Positions 37,160 to 47,582 of a stretch of 62,862 nt of DNA are shown one piece after another. Each line of letters starts with the position of its first letter. Positions within the stretch are counted from its first letter, which is position 1. Origin of the DNA: Chthoniobacteraceae bacterium (GTDB taxonomy: Bacteria > Verrucomicrobiota > Verrucomicrobiia > Chthoniobacterales > Chthoniobacteraceae); contig CANJPY010000014.1 of the NCBI GenBank assembly GCA_947476255.1, positions 1 through 62,862 of the forward strand. The letters are read 5' to 3'. Made by a program: the position numbers and the translations under genes. Under the pieces are notes generated by a model, which was given only the letters and a program-made list of their open reading frames with translations, searched no databases and was not told the origin of the DNA.

Positions 37160-38029
37160 ATGCACTTTCGTTTCCACCCTCCTACTTTTCGCGCTTTCGT
37201 GCTCGGTGCTTCTTTGCCCATTTTGGCCGCGTGTTCTGCGGTGGCCGGTAAGAGTTCGGAAACCAAGCCCGAGACTTCCGCTAAACGCAAGCAACCGGCC
37301 TCCTCGAATGCTCTAGCTCCCAATCCGGCGGCGCCTTGGAATGACTCGATTCTCGCGGCTATCGAGAAGATGCCGATTGGCGGCGGGTATTCCATCGGAG
37401 TGGATGCACGGGATGCGCTGCTTGCTGGGATTGCGTGGGAGGAAGACAAACCCGCGCTGCGGCCGAAATCTGCGCAGCCGAGTTTTTGTTCTGGTGCAAC
37501 CTATTTTGTTTTTTTGGTGACGCTTGCGCAACAGCAGCGTGCTGGGCAGTTAATCTTGACGCCTGATGTGTGGAGGACGCTCATCGTCGAGGGACAGGCG
37601 GACGGGCAGGGTGTTTGGGGGCGGTGGAACGCCAACGGCCCCGGAACGGCGCGGTTGTTCTTTGAGACGGGGATAGGCACAAACTTTACGGATATCAAAA
37701 CTGCGAAGCCCGGGGACTTTATGAAGATTTTTTGGAACGAGTCCATTGGTGCGGCGGAGAAAGGGCATTCCGTTATTTATCTCGGAACAAACGTATCTAA
37801 CGGGCAGGAAACCGTTTCCTTTTGGAGCAGCAACCAGCCCGGTGGGTACGGAGGCAAGGAAGTTCCAATGAGCAAAATTAAAAGGATGGTCTTCTCGCGC
37901 TTGGAGGACCCGTCCAAACTTGCCGATGTGGCGAAGCTCCCAAGAAAGGACGCGTTTTTGGCGTCGCTGGAGGAAAAGAGTGTCACCCCTGTTGCTGCGG
38001 CCGAGGCGGTAGGCCTTAAAAAATGGTAG
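37160..38029 (+). CDS. Putative lipoprotein with NlpC/P60-like Cys/His pattern
   Basis: This 289-aa protein has a lipobox (LPILAAC, Cys25). The body contains Cys110 in PSFCSGATYFVF, then KPGDFMKIFWNE and His203 in KGHSVIYLG, then SFWSSNQPGGYGG. The order Cys…GD…H with following Trp/Asn is what papain-fold NlpC/P60 or CHAP-like amidases show, so a cell-wall hydrolase is possible. This is inference from spacing; no family is confirmed. The start could be slightly different, but the lipobox fixes the reading frame. Confidence 0.5.
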   Translation: MHFRFHPPTFRAFVLGASLPILAACSAVAGKSSETKPETSAKRKQPASSNALAPNPAAPWNDSILAAIEKMPIGGGYSIGVDARDALLAGIAWEEDKPALRPKSAQPSFCSGATYFVFLVTLAQQQRAGQLILTPDVWRTLIVEGQADGQGVWGRWNANGPGTARLFFETGIGTNFTDIKTAKPGDFMKIFWNESIGAAEKGHSVIYLGTNVSNGQETVSFWSSNQPGGYGGKEVPMSKIKRMVFSRLEDPSKLADVAKLPRKDAFLASLEEKSVTPVAAAEAVGLKKW

Positions 38030-38124
38030 GAGGGGGAGTTTGCCTGCGTGCTGGAAAAGCGGCGCTCCTCTTCATTTGTGGCGTCTTTGCGCCCGGTCCA
38101 GCCGGGAGAGGGGGGCCAGGCGGC

Positions 38125-38892
38125 TTATTTTCCGTGTTTTTTGAGGAACTCTTTCGCGAGCGCGCGGTAGGCTGTCGCCCCTAACCCGTTGGATTCGTAT
38201 TCCATGATGGTCTTGCCATGGCTCGGCGCCTCGCCAAGACGTACGGTCCGGGGAACAATGGTCCTGTAAACGATATCCCCGAAGTGTTTGTGCACCTCAG
38301 AGATCACCTGCTGTGCAAGGTTGTTGCGCATGTACATGGTCATCAGGATGCCGCCAATATGGAGACTTGGATTGGCTCCGCAGTCCCTGATTTGGGAGAC
38401 AACGGTGTCAATTTTTGAAAGCCCCTCAAGGGCAAAGTACTCGCATTGGAGGGGAACGAGAAGTTCGTCCGCGGCTGCGAGCGCGTTTGTCATTAGAATT
38501 CCTAGCGATGGGGGGCAGTCCAGGAAGATGAAATCAAAGGGTTCCTCTTCCCTTAAGTGCACCAAGGCATCCCTGAGGCGAGTCAGATGGTCGTCTTGAC
38601 GGGCCACTTCGATTTCCGCTCCTGCGATATTGATGTCACCGGGAATGAGCCAAAGGTTATCCCGCCGGGTGGGAATGATGGCTTCTGAGAGGGAGCCTTC
38701 CTGAAGGAGCGCCGCGTAAACGCTGTGATCTTCAATGGGTTCATGGCCGAGCGCGCTGGTGGCGTTCGCCTGCGGGTCTAAATCCACAAGCAGTATCTTG
38801 GATCCAAGTTCTGCGAGTGCCGCAGCGAGGTTTACAGATGTCGTGGTCTTGCCCACGCCGCCTTTCTGGTTAGCCACCGCAATAACTTTCAT
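38125..38892 (-). CDS. parA: ParA/Soj chromosome-partitioning ATPase
   Basis: This 255-aa deviant Walker ATPase has the P-loop KGGVGKTT at residues 10–17, LLVDLDPQANATSALG (Walker A') and FIFLDCPPSLGILMTNAL (Walker B). The length is that of chromosomal Soj/ParA without an N-terminal HTH. It normally works with ParB and parS, but no parB follows: the next gene is convergent. parB would therefore have to lie elsewhere. It is divergent from ruvC. Confidence 0.92.
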   Translation of the reverse strand: MKVIAVANQKGGVGKTTTSVNLAAALAELGSKILLVDLDPQANATSALGHEPIEDHSVYAALLQEGSLSEAIIPTRRDNLWLIPGDINIAGAEIEVARQDDHLTRLRDALVHLREEEPFDFIFLDCPPSLGILMTNALAAADELLVPLQCEYFALEGLSKIDTVVSQIRDCGANPSLHIGGILMTMYMRNNLAQQVISEVHKHFGDIVYRTIVPRTVRLGEAPSHGKTIMEYESNGLGATAYRALAKEFLKKHGK

Positions 38893-38996
38893 TTCAGTTT
38901 TATATTGTAGGGGAGAATACCGATTTGAAAAGGACTCGGTGCACCTTGTTTCTTGTGAGTTGCAGGATGGTGCGTCTGCGGCTTGAGTTGTCAGTG

Positions 38997-39551
38997 ATGG
39001 TCACACCCCAAATTCAAGCTGAGAGAGAACGCGTTTTGGCTGTCGATCCTTCCTTGAGGGGAACAGGGTACGCTGTCTTGGAGCGGATTAAGGGCGCTGG
39101 CGCCCGGGGGGAGACGGTGCTTCGCGCTCTGACTTGGGGGGTGGTGCGGAACCCGCCGGGGTTGTTGCAGTCGGGGTGTCTCGTGGCGATTCATGGAAAA
39201 ATTCAGGAGATCCTGACGGAGTTTTCGCCGGGGTCGGCCGCATTTGAGTCCGTCATTTACGTGCAGAGTTATAAAACTGCGATTGTTTTGGGGTGCGCTC
39301 GAGGGGCGGCTATTCTTGCGGTTGCGGCCAGTGGAGTCCCGATTTTTGAATATGCGCCGCGGCGTATCAAACAAGCCGTGGTGGGGCGTGGTGGCGCTCA
39401 AAAGGAGCAGGTTGCGTTTATGGTGAGAGCGCTTTTGGGCCTGAGTGAAACACCCCAGGCTGATGCGGCGGATGCGTTGGCCGTGGGGTTGACGCATTTT
39501 CAGGCGCTTGACCACGCGAGATTGAGGGTTGCACCTTTGGAACGTATTTAA
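38997..39551 (+). CDS. ruvC: Holliday-junction endonuclease RuvC
   Basis: The ATG at 38997 gives 184 aa. The RNase H-like acidic residues are visible in LAVDPSLRGTGYAV, AAFESVIYVQSYKTAIVLG and the C-terminal QADAADALAVGLTH. YAPRRIKQAVVGRGGAQKEQ is the DNA-binding segment of the family. It resolves recombination intermediates with RuvAB, which are not in this window. It lies 2 bp upstream of lipB, so the two are co-transcribed. Confidence 0.92.
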   Translation: MVTPQIQAERERVLAVDPSLRGTGYAVLERIKGAGARGETVLRALTWGVVRNPPGLLQSGCLVAIHGKIQEILTEFSPGSAAFESVIYVQSYKTAIVLGCARGAAILAVAASGVPIFEYAPRRIKQAVVGRGGAQKEQVAFMVRALLGLSETPQADAADALAVGLTHFQALDHARLRVAPLERI

Positions 39552-39553
39552 TC

Positions 39554-40174
39554 ATGGCTGAGGCTTTAAAAGTGGATTGGTTGGGGAGGGTTTCCTACGA
39601 GGCGGGCCTGCAAATTCAAACAGAACTTGCAGAGCGCAAGGGGCAGGATTCTGTGATCCCTGACCAACTATTTCTGCTGGAGCACGATCCAGTCTATACG
39701 GTGGGGCGCTCTGTTTCCCTCGAGGATGCCGAGTTCAACGATTTGCCCTATCCTGCTCTTCAGATAAACCGGGGAGGAAAAGTGACCTACCACGGTCCCG
39801 GGCAGTTGGTGGGATACGCGGTTTTAGACCTGCGCACGCGCGGGCAGGATCTTCACCGGCATTTGCGCTTGCTGGAAGAGGGACTGGTTGATGTGGCCCG
39901 ATATTTCGGCGTTGAGGCGCACTCGCGTGAGGGTCTCACGGGGGTGTGGTGCGCGGAGCGGAAGCTTGCATCGATTGGGGTGGGGGTTCGCCGTTGGGTG
40001 ACGATGCACGGCTTTGCCCTCAACGTGTGCGGGGCGCTGGAAGGATTCAACCACATCACCCCTTGCGGTTTGACGGGGGTGAAAGTGACTAGCCTCGAGC
40101 AGGAGGGGGCGAATGGCCTTTCTGTGCATGGCGCCGCAGAGGTCGCCGCTGAGGTTTTTAAGCGACTCTTATAA
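39554..40174 (+). CDS. lipB: Octanoyltransferase LipB
   Basis: This 206-aa enzyme moves octanoyl groups from ACP to lipoyl domains. Signature blocks are NRGGKVTYHGPGQLVGYAVL, the catalytic Lys137 in ERKLASIGVGV and Cys171 in HITPCGLTG, with TMHGFALNV between them. The length is standard. It is the second gene after ruvC, and a strong hairpin follows 52 bp after the stop. Confidence 0.94.
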   Translation: MAEALKVDWLGRVSYEAGLQIQTELAERKGQDSVIPDQLFLLEHDPVYTVGRSVSLEDAEFNDLPYPALQINRGGKVTYHGPGQLVGYAVLDLRTRGQDLHRHLRLLEEGLVDVARYFGVEAHSREGLTGVWCAERKLASIGVGVRRWVTMHGFALNVCGALEGFNHITPCGLTGVKVTSLEQEGANGLSVHGAAEVAAEVFKRLL

Positions 40175-40225
40175 GAGCCAGTTGCGAACAGGATGCTACG
40201 CGGAGCACTGCTCGGTCTGCCAAAC

Positions 40226-40259
40226 GCAGTGCGGACAGATGGAGTCCTGTCCGCACTGC
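40226..40259. terminator. 13-bp perfect hairpin between convergent lipB and ThuA-like genes
   Basis: GCAGTGCGGACAG and CTGTCCGCACTGC pair without mismatch around an 8-nt loop. The following plus-strand sequence is T-rich (TTTTACTTTTGC). It probably terminates both lipB and the facing gene. A reading frame across it encodes an apparent zinc-ribbon-like CxxC pattern that is a by-product of the palindrome. Confidence 0.75.
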
Positions 40260-40272
40260 GGCGCAGTGACTT

Positions 40273-41310
40273 TTACTTTTGCTTGGGGGCGGGCGCTGGA
40301 TGTGGTTCCCCGGGCATGGTTTTGCCGAGTCCCAAGTCAGACACTTTCATGTCCTTGCGGTATGCATTAAACCCGTAAAAGCTGGGTTTATATTCATCCA
40401 CGAAGGCGACATCGGCTCTCGCTGGCACCTCTAATTTCAGTCCCCAAAAGACGCCGTTAACAACAAGGCGGCGGAGGCTTTCATTTTCAAACTCGTTGGC
40501 CGCACCCATCGTGGTGCAAAACACGCGGTTGGTATTGCCTGTGGAGGTTGTGTTTAGACGGGTCCACGCGATGGGCATCATGGGAGAATTGACGCCTTGC
40601 TCTTGTTTGTCGGTCGCGCGCGTCTTCTTGTAGTCGGCGGGTTGCGAATCTGGGGTCATGCCGGAGAGTACCTGACCGCGGAGGAGAATTGTGGCATCTG
40701 CTGGCGGGTAGGCTTCGTAGACGTCTGTTGTTCCAAAAACGTCAGTCACACCGTGAAGGAGGGAGGAACCTTCAGCTCCGGGTTCCACAACACCGCGTGT
40801 GGCTTCTGATTTGTGCTTGCCCCAATGGCTGACCCATTTTTCACCGAGAACGTTTTTGCCGAAGTCGGCGAGCCGGTTTTTATTAAACGCGTGGGTGCTC
40901 GTTCGAAGGCCCACAATGGGCTTTCCGGAATTCATGGCTTTTTCAAACCGGGCAAGACTTTCCTCCGGCCAATTTCTGAACCGCAGGGAGGTGATGAATA
41001 GGTCCGCCGTATCAAGGGCTTGCGGATTGGAGAGGGCGGTTACATCGTTCGGCGTGATGGTGCCGTCTTCCGCGGCGGAAAACAGGACAGTGCATTTAAA
41101 TCCATGCTTCTGACTCAGTATTTTCGCGAGCATGGGGAGGGACTCCTCGGAGCGGTATTCCTCGTCGCCGGCCAAAAGTACGATGTGTTTGCCTTGGCCC
41201 GGGCCGGGTTTGGGTTCGAATACCAGAGATGTTTCCGCCGCGGAGGCCGCGAATACTGCGAGTTGGAAAAGGGCTAAACTTTTAATGATGTTCTTCTTAA
41301 GGGGTTTCAT
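40273..41310 (-). CDS. Exported ThuA-like (trehalose utilisation/DUF1080-associated) protein
   Basis: The ATG at 41310 (MKPLKKNIIKSLALFQL) begins a signal peptide, giving 345 aa; an in-frame start at 41493 would add a non-conserved tail. It shows a class I glutamine-amidotransferase-like ThuA fold with HIVLLAGDEEYRSEESLPML, LFITSLRFRNWPEES, PIVGLRTSTHAF and ARADVAFVDEYKPSF. Such exported ThuA proteins are very common in PVC bacteria. No catalytic Cys triad is evident, so the function is uncertain. Confidence 0.8.
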   Translation of the reverse strand: MKPLKKNIIKSLALFQLAVFAASAAETSLVFEPKPGPGQGKHIVLLAGDEEYRSEESLPMLAKILSQKHGFKCTVLFSAAEDGTITPNDVTALSNPQALDTADLFITSLRFRNWPEESLARFEKAMNSGKPIVGLRTSTHAFNKNRLADFGKNVLGEKWVSHWGKHKSEATRGVVEPGAEGSSLLHGVTDVFGTTDVYEAYPPADATILLRGQVLSGMTPDSQPADYKKTRATDKQEQGVNSPMMPIAWTRLNTTSTGNTNRVFCTTMGAANEFENESLRRLVVNGVFWGLKLEVPARADVAFVDEYKPSFYGFNAYRKDMKVSDLGLGKTMPGEPHPAPAPKQK

Positions 41311-42784
<1,474 letters not shown>

Positions 42785-42800
42785 TTCTGCGCGTTGATTT

Positions 42801-42835
42801 ACGGGTGCTGGGGGTTGTCCTCAGCGCCCGTTTTG
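42801..42835 (+). terminator. Terminator-like hairpin between gap and pgk
   Basis: ACGGGTGCTG pairs with CAGCGCCCGT (one T·G wobble), followed by TTTTGCTTTC. Its place between gap and pgk suggests partial termination or separate transcription of the two genes. Confidence 0.7.
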
Positions 42836-42912
42836 CTTTCCCTCCAGTTCCTTTCCTCTGTCTGGCTCTGGTTGGCATTTTAAGTTAAGTCCGATTTTCT
42901 CTCTTTCTGTTT

Positions 42913-44124
42913 ATGTCCAAATTATCCGTTCGTGATCTATCTCTCTCTGGTAAGCGCGTGCTTCTGCGCGTTGATTTTAATGTGCCCACCGAAGAAAAGG
43001 ATGGCCATACTCGGATCACGGACGACACGCGGATGAAGGAGAGCCTTCCCACCATCAACCATCTTCGCGCTGCCGGCGCCAAGGTGATCATCATGGCCCA
43101 TTTCGGGCGTCCGAAGGGGGCGGTGAATCTGAAGTATACGCTGCGTCCTGTGGCGCTTCACCTCTCTCATTTGATCGAGGCTCCGGTTGGGTTTTCTCCG
43201 GAGTGCGCGGGCAAGGTGCCTGCGGAAATGATTGAGCAGATGCACAATGGAGACGTGTTGCTCCTGGAGAACGTCCGGTTTCATGCGGAAGAAGAGGCGA
43301 ATGAAGTGTCGTTTGCCAAGGAACTTGCAGCGCTTGGGGATATTTATGTGAATGATGCTTTCGGGGCGGCCCACCGTGCGCACGCGTCTACCGCGGGCAT
43401 TGCCCACCATGTTTCGCAGGCCGCTATGGGACTGCTGATGGAAAAGGAATTGAAGTATTTGCAGGGCGAATTGAAGGATCCAGCGCGTCCTTTTGTGGTG
43501 ATTCTCGGCGGGTCGAAGGTGTCGGACAAAATCGGCGTCATTAAAGCGCTGATGGAGAAAGCCAACACCTTTCTTATTGGCGGAGCGATGGCGTATACGT
43601 TCTTCCGAGCGCTAGGGATTTCTACGGGGAAGAGTCGGGTGGAGGCAGACAAGGTGGATCTTGCGCTAGAGATTTTGGCGCTGGCCAAGGCAAAGGGGGT
43701 CAAGTTTTTGCTTCCGGTGGACAATCTTGAGACTCAGGAGATCAGTGCGACTGCGCAGCCTCGTTCGACGGGTTTGCTTTCGAGCGCAAAGGGTATTTCC
43801 GAGGACTGGGAGGCTGTGGATATCGGGCCTGAAACGGTGGCGTTGTACCGGCAGGAGATCGCGGGAGCTAAGACCGTTTTGTGGAACGGCCCCGTGGGGA
43901 TATTTGAACTGGCACCCTTCGCCTCTGGCACGCGCTCCATTGCGGAAGCGCTTGCGGCATCAAGTGCAGTGACGATTATTGGCGGGGGAGACTCTGTGAC
44001 GGCGGTGAAACAATTCGGGTTGGGAGACAAGGTTTCGTTTTGCTCAACCGGCGGGGGAGCGTCGCTGGAACTCATTGAAGGCAAGGCACTGCCAGGCGTG
44101 GCCGCGTTGTCGCAGAAAGCCTAA
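42913..44124 (+). CDS. pgk: Phosphoglycerate kinase
   Basis: This 403-aa enzyme makes ATP from 1,3-bisphosphoglycerate. Signature blocks are KRVLLRVDFNVP near residue 15, MAHFGRPKG, LLENVRFHAEE, NDAFGAAHRAHAST and the nucleotide loop VLWNGPVGIFE, ending with IIGGGDSVTAV and STGGGASLELIEG. It is full length. It starts ~130 bp after gap and ends 58 bp before tpiA. Confidence 0.97.
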   Translation: MSKLSVRDLSLSGKRVLLRVDFNVPTEEKDGHTRITDDTRMKESLPTINHLRAAGAKVIIMAHFGRPKGAVNLKYTLRPVALHLSHLIEAPVGFSPECAGKVPAEMIEQMHNGDVLLLENVRFHAEEEANEVSFAKELAALGDIYVNDAFGAAHRAHASTAGIAHHVSQAAMGLLMEKELKYLQGELKDPARPFVVILGGSKVSDKIGVIKALMEKANTFLIGGAMAYTFFRALGISTGKSRVEADKVDLALEILALAKAKGVKFLLPVDNLETQEISATAQPRSTGLLSSAKGISEDWEAVDIGPETVALYRQEIAGAKTVLWNGPVGIFELAPFASGTRSIAEALAASSAVTIIGGGDSVTAVKQFGLGDKVSFCSTGGGASLELIEGKALPGVAALSQKA

Positions 44125-44182
44125 TTGCTGGCAAAAACAGACTCTGTCTACTAAGCGTTTCTGAGACTCAACTTTCCATCCC

Positions 44183-44950
44183 ATGAGGAAAAAAATTATA
44201 GCAGCGAACTGGAAGATGAACATGACGGTGAGTGAGGCTGAGGCCTTCCTTCACACGTTTCTGCATGAGATTGGCGGGGAGAACGGCGTGGAGATCGTCA
44301 TCGTCCCCCCATTTACCGCGTTAGCCAAAGTGTCAGAAATTTTGGGACGCGGTCAGGCGGCGAAGCTTGGTGCACAGAATATGCATTGGGAGAAGTCGGG
44401 CGCATTCACGGGCGAGATCAGTGCCCAGATGTTGCGTGAACTCTATGTACGTTATGTGGTGATCGGCCATAGTGAGCGGAGGACGTTGTTTGGAGAAACG
44501 GACGATATTGTAAACCGCAAGGTGCGGGCATCTTTGGAAGCGGCGCTCAAGCCGGTTGTTTGTATCGGCGAAACGCTCGAACAGCGGGATGCAGGAGAAG
44601 TTGAGTCAGTGCTTCACCGCCAGATAAAGGTGGGGTTGCAAGGACTCAGCGTCAGGGAGCTCTCCGACACGGTGATTGCCTACGAACCAGTGTGGGCGAT
44701 TGGCACGGGGCGCACTGCAACTCCTGAGCAGGCGCAGGCCGCGCATGCCTTTATTCGTAAAACACTCTCGGAACTCTGGGACAGCGCTACTGCGGACAAG
44801 GTGCGGATTCAGTATGGCGGAAGTGTGAAACCGCAGAATGCTGCGGAGTTAATGAGCGAGCCTGATATCGATGGAGCTCTGGTGGGAGGTGCAAGCATGG
44901 ATCCCCGTGGATTTGCTGAAATCGTGAAGGCTGCAATGCCCGCTCACTAG
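44183..44950 (+). CDS. tpiA: Triosephosphate isomerase
   Basis: This 255-aa TIM barrel has KIIAANWKMNMT with the catalytic Lys, GHSERRTLFGE with the His, AYEPVWAIGTGRTATP with the catalytic Glu, and the phosphate loop QYGGSVKPQNA. It completes the gap–pgk–tpiA lower-glycolysis cluster. A good terminator lies ~140 bp downstream. Confidence 0.97.
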   Translation: MRKKIIAANWKMNMTVSEAEAFLHTFLHEIGGENGVEIVIVPPFTALAKVSEILGRGQAAKLGAQNMHWEKSGAFTGEISAQMLRELYVRYVVIGHSERRTLFGETDDIVNRKVRASLEAALKPVVCIGETLEQRDAGEVESVLHRQIKVGLQGLSVRELSDTVIAYEPVWAIGTGRTATPEQAQAAHAFIRKTLSELWDSATADKVRIQYGGSVKPQNAAELMSEPDIDGALVGGASMDPRGFAEIVKAAMPAH

Positions 44951-45085
44951 AGGCCGCTACCCTCTTAAACGAGCGTGGGGAGATGCTGGCTGGGTGGGGG
45001 AGTCATCGGATCGCATTTCTTTATCTTGGTTTGGAATGGGGGGATGACAGCGCCCCAGCTGACGGAGACTTTTTAGAGCCAAAAG

Positions 45086-45124
45086 AAAAAGGCGTCGTAC
45101 CTTGTGGAGGTCGACGCCTTTTTT
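45086..45124. terminator. Bidirectional terminator between tpiA and the ion-channel gene
   Basis: AAAAAGGCGTCG and CGACGCCTTTTT flank a 14-nt loop, with A-run before and T-run after, so it can work on both strands. It lies between two convergent genes. Confidence 0.85.
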
Positions 45125-45167
45125 GTGACTTGGTGACTCGCTAAAGATCTAGCGAGTCGCTCTCAGC

Positions 45168-46322
45168 TCAATGCCCGCCTCCATGGGAGCCAGGAGCGGA
45201 ATGTTCCTGGCCACAGGTGGGGCAGTGAATCCAGGTTGGATTCCATTTCGCAGGAAGAGCGGCGGATGAGGAAGCTGCCGCCTTTTGCTCTCCCTCCAGC
45301 TCTTCGGCGCCGAACAGTGCAGCCATCATCGCCTTGCCAATGATGTTCATCAACATACCGAACAAAGCCAACCCCATGAACATCGTGACGGCGGCAATGA
45401 GTCGTCCCGGGACTGTAACTGGGTACATATCGCCGTAGCCCACAGTGGTGAGAGTGACCACGCACCACCAGCTCGCAGCGGGCACTGAGGTGAAAGGACT
45501 GTCCTTCTGCCAGTGAGCGTTTTCAAGCTTGGTGAGTTCCGTGGGCATTGCGGCGAGAACGTCGGGATCCGACACCAGTACCTCGATAATGTGTTCCTCC
45601 GGGCTCCATTTTTTAATCTCGTGCGTGCCGTCCCATTTGTCGGTGCCAACGATCGTAACCTTCCCTGAAGGAGCGGGTTCGCCGTGAAAATCGTTCGAGT
45701 GGAAGACAAGATGTGCTTCTCCTTGCCGTTCTACGGACTGGATGTGACCAGTGGCGAATTCTGCGAAGTAGACGAGTGTGCTGGAAATAATGATGACCGA
45801 GAAGAGCGCCAGGAAGTAAATCGTGAGATTCATCGCCAGCGGGTTTTTTCGTTTCTCTGCAGCGCTGGTTTGCTGCATTTTTTGCAGCGCTTCGCGTGCC
45901 AGTTTCAAGACTCGCAGCACTCGCAGCACTCGCAAGACGCGGAGAATACGGGCCGATTTGAGGGCCGTGATATTCGCCATCTGCAGGAAGGTCGGCGCAA
46001 TGGCGAGGAAATCGATGATCCCCCAGAAACTGAAGATGTAGCCCATCTTATTTCTGGCGGTAATGATATTTGCGAGGTACTCGAGCGAGAAAATGCCGAC
46101 GATGATATATTCCGAGACCTCAAAGAATTTCGCGTATGGAGCGTGAATTGACTCTACCGTTTCGAGCGCTCCCAAAATGGCGGCGACGAAAATGATGAGG
46201 TTCAAAAAGGTGTGCAATCGATGGTACGCTTTGCACGTCGGGTCGTGGATCGTTTTGTAAAGCCAAGCAGGCCCTACAGGGTTGTTCTCCTGAAAGGGAT
46301 CGTTATTTTGGGATGCATTCAT
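45168..46322 (-). CDS. Voltage-gated-type potassium channel protein
   Basis: This 384-aa inner-membrane protein has six predicted helices: S1–S3 at about residues 35–135, an S4-like helix (RILRVLRVLRVLRVLKLA, about 147–164), S5 near 185–205, and a pore with the selectivity filter TTVGYGDMYP, followed by S6. A large insert (about 215–285) lies between S5 and the pore, longer than in KvAP-like channels. A short cytoplasmic tail contains CPTCGQEH. It is probably a K+-selective channel. Confidence 0.86.
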   Translation of the reverse strand: MNASQNNDPFQENNPVGPAWLYKTIHDPTCKAYHRLHTFLNLIIFVAAILGALETVESIHAPYAKFFEVSEYIIVGIFSLEYLANIITARNKMGYIFSFWGIIDFLAIAPTFLQMANITALKSARILRVLRVLRVLRVLKLAREALQKMQQTSAAEKRKNPLAMNLTIYFLALFSVIIISSTLVYFAEFATGHIQSVERQGEAHLVFHSNDFHGEPAPSGKVTIVGTDKWDGTHEIKKWSPEEHIIEVLVSDPDVLAAMPTELTKLENAHWQKDSPFTSVPAASWWCVVTLTTVGYGDMYPVTVPGRLIAAVTMFMGLALFGMLMNIIGKAMMAALFGAEELEGEQKAAASSSAALPAKWNPTWIHCPTCGQEHSAPGSHGGGH

Positions 46323-46671
46323 AAAAATCGCTCATCGTCAAAGCACCTTTCGTACCCAAATTCTCTAGATTTGGGCGCGAGTCAGAATGAGAAGGGCGCG
46401 TACACGGAATGCTCCTGTTTGTTTGCGCTGTTGGCACCGGTGAGTTCTTCCAGAGTGAGAATACGCATCCCTATTCCTCACGGAAGGCTTGGGTGGGGCG
46501 AGGCCCAAGGACAAAGGTTGCGCAAGGAAGGCGTATGCCTGCGCTGGTGAGGGTGCCTCTGAAATCTGGCACACTCGTAACCAGTTCGCCGAGGATGGCG
46601 TTCTGGCAGGGGAAAAAAAGAGTGTCCCTCCCCGAAGTTGGGAGGGACCCCGATAGGTGTTTCGATTCCTG
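46323..46671. other. Intergenic region, mostly featureless
   Basis: These 349 bp upstream of the channel gene and downstream of the DUF1080 gene contain the terminator at 46611–46648 and otherwise no supported gene. Confidence 0.5.
46611..46648 (-). terminator. Rho-independent terminator of the DUF1080 gene
   Basis: On the minus strand a 9-bp stem (GTCCCTCCC / GGGAGGGAC) with a 7-nt loop is followed by ACTCTTTTTTTCC. It begins ~24 bp after the DUF1080 stop. Confidence 0.88.
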
Positions 46672-47436
46672 TTAGGGAAGCGTTTTGATTTTAAGGTCTT
46701 TGAATTGGATGGTCATCGTGTGGCCGCCGTGCATCTGGAGCGCAATCACTCCGTCCTTACATGCCTTGGGGCTGTTATCAAAAAGCTCGGTCGCCAGCAT
46801 TCCATTGATTGAGTAAGTAATGTGGTTTTTATCGGCGATAACAACGCACTCATTCCATTCTCCGATGGGTTTGATGTTCGCTTTAATTTCAGCATCCGAT
46901 TTTTCCAAGGGAGTGGAGGACCGTTTATTTTCGGAATCCCAAACTGTTTTTTCTCCGCGCTTGCTCATGATGCCCCGTCCGCCGGCGACACCGGCTTCGT
47001 CATAGATGATGCCCGTGTACCCGTTGCCTGCATCGATGTCCGCCTGATATCCGCCCACGTGAAGCATTTCGGGTTTGTCGATTTTTCCTCGGAACTGCAC
47101 TCCGGAATTGCCCCCTGGAGTAAGCATCCGCCAGCTATAACGGAGTTCAAAGTTGGCAAACATTTCGGGCTGATCCTTGGAGGCGAGGAGGATCAAGTCG
47201 GACTGTTTGGAGGTTTCTTTGGTTTCAAAGCATTCGATGGCGCCATCTTGCACGGACCAGTAGCCCTCCAGTCCTTGCCATCCCGTTAAATCTTTACCGT
47301 TAAAGAGCGTAATCCAGTCGCCGGGGCCAGCGGGAGGAATCGGGTCTTTAGGTTTGTCTTGGGCGTTGAGCCCGGAGGTGAGCACGCAAAGACTTGATAC
47401 GATGGAGCACCAGAGGATGTTGTTTTTGTTGAGCAT
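46672..47436 (-). CDS. Exported DUF1080 (3-keto-disaccharide hydrolase-type) protein
   Basis: The ATG at 47436 (MLNKNNILWCSIVSSLCVL) opens a signal peptide, giving 254 aa. It is a concanavalin-like jelly roll with the DUF1080 hallmarks DWITLFNGKDLTGWQGLEG, FELRYSWRMLTPGGNSGVQF and LQMHGGHTMTIQFKDLKIK. DUF1080 includes recently described 3-keto-glycoside hydrolases; most PVC members are uncharacterised. It is monocistronic with its own terminator. Confidence 0.9.
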   Translation of the reverse strand: MLNKNNILWCSIVSSLCVLTSGLNAQDKPKDPIPPAGPGDWITLFNGKDLTGWQGLEGYWSVQDGAIECFETKETSKQSDLILLASKDQPEMFANFELRYSWRMLTPGGNSGVQFRGKIDKPEMLHVGGYQADIDAGNGYTGIIYDEAGVAGGRGIMSKRGEKTVWDSENKRSSTPLEKSDAEIKANIKPIGEWNECVVIADKNHITYSINGMLATELFDNSPKACKDGVIALQMHGGHTMTIQFKDLKIKTLP

Positions 47437-47582
47437 ATTTCTGAGGAGTTTTGCGGAGCGCGCGGCAGAATAAAAGCAGGAAGGCGGCCTGTCGAGACAA
47501 GCAATGCTGTGGCGAAGACTGAGAGGGGCAGCGCTTAGTTGCAGCGGCGCTGTTATCTTTTGGGATGGAAGCGGCCGTTGCA

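Noticed and set aside
40190..40290. Zinc-ribbon-like CxxC/CPHCG pattern after lipB
   Set aside because: The cysteines come from the two arms of a 13-bp perfect terminator hairpin. There is no proper start and the frame runs into the facing gene.
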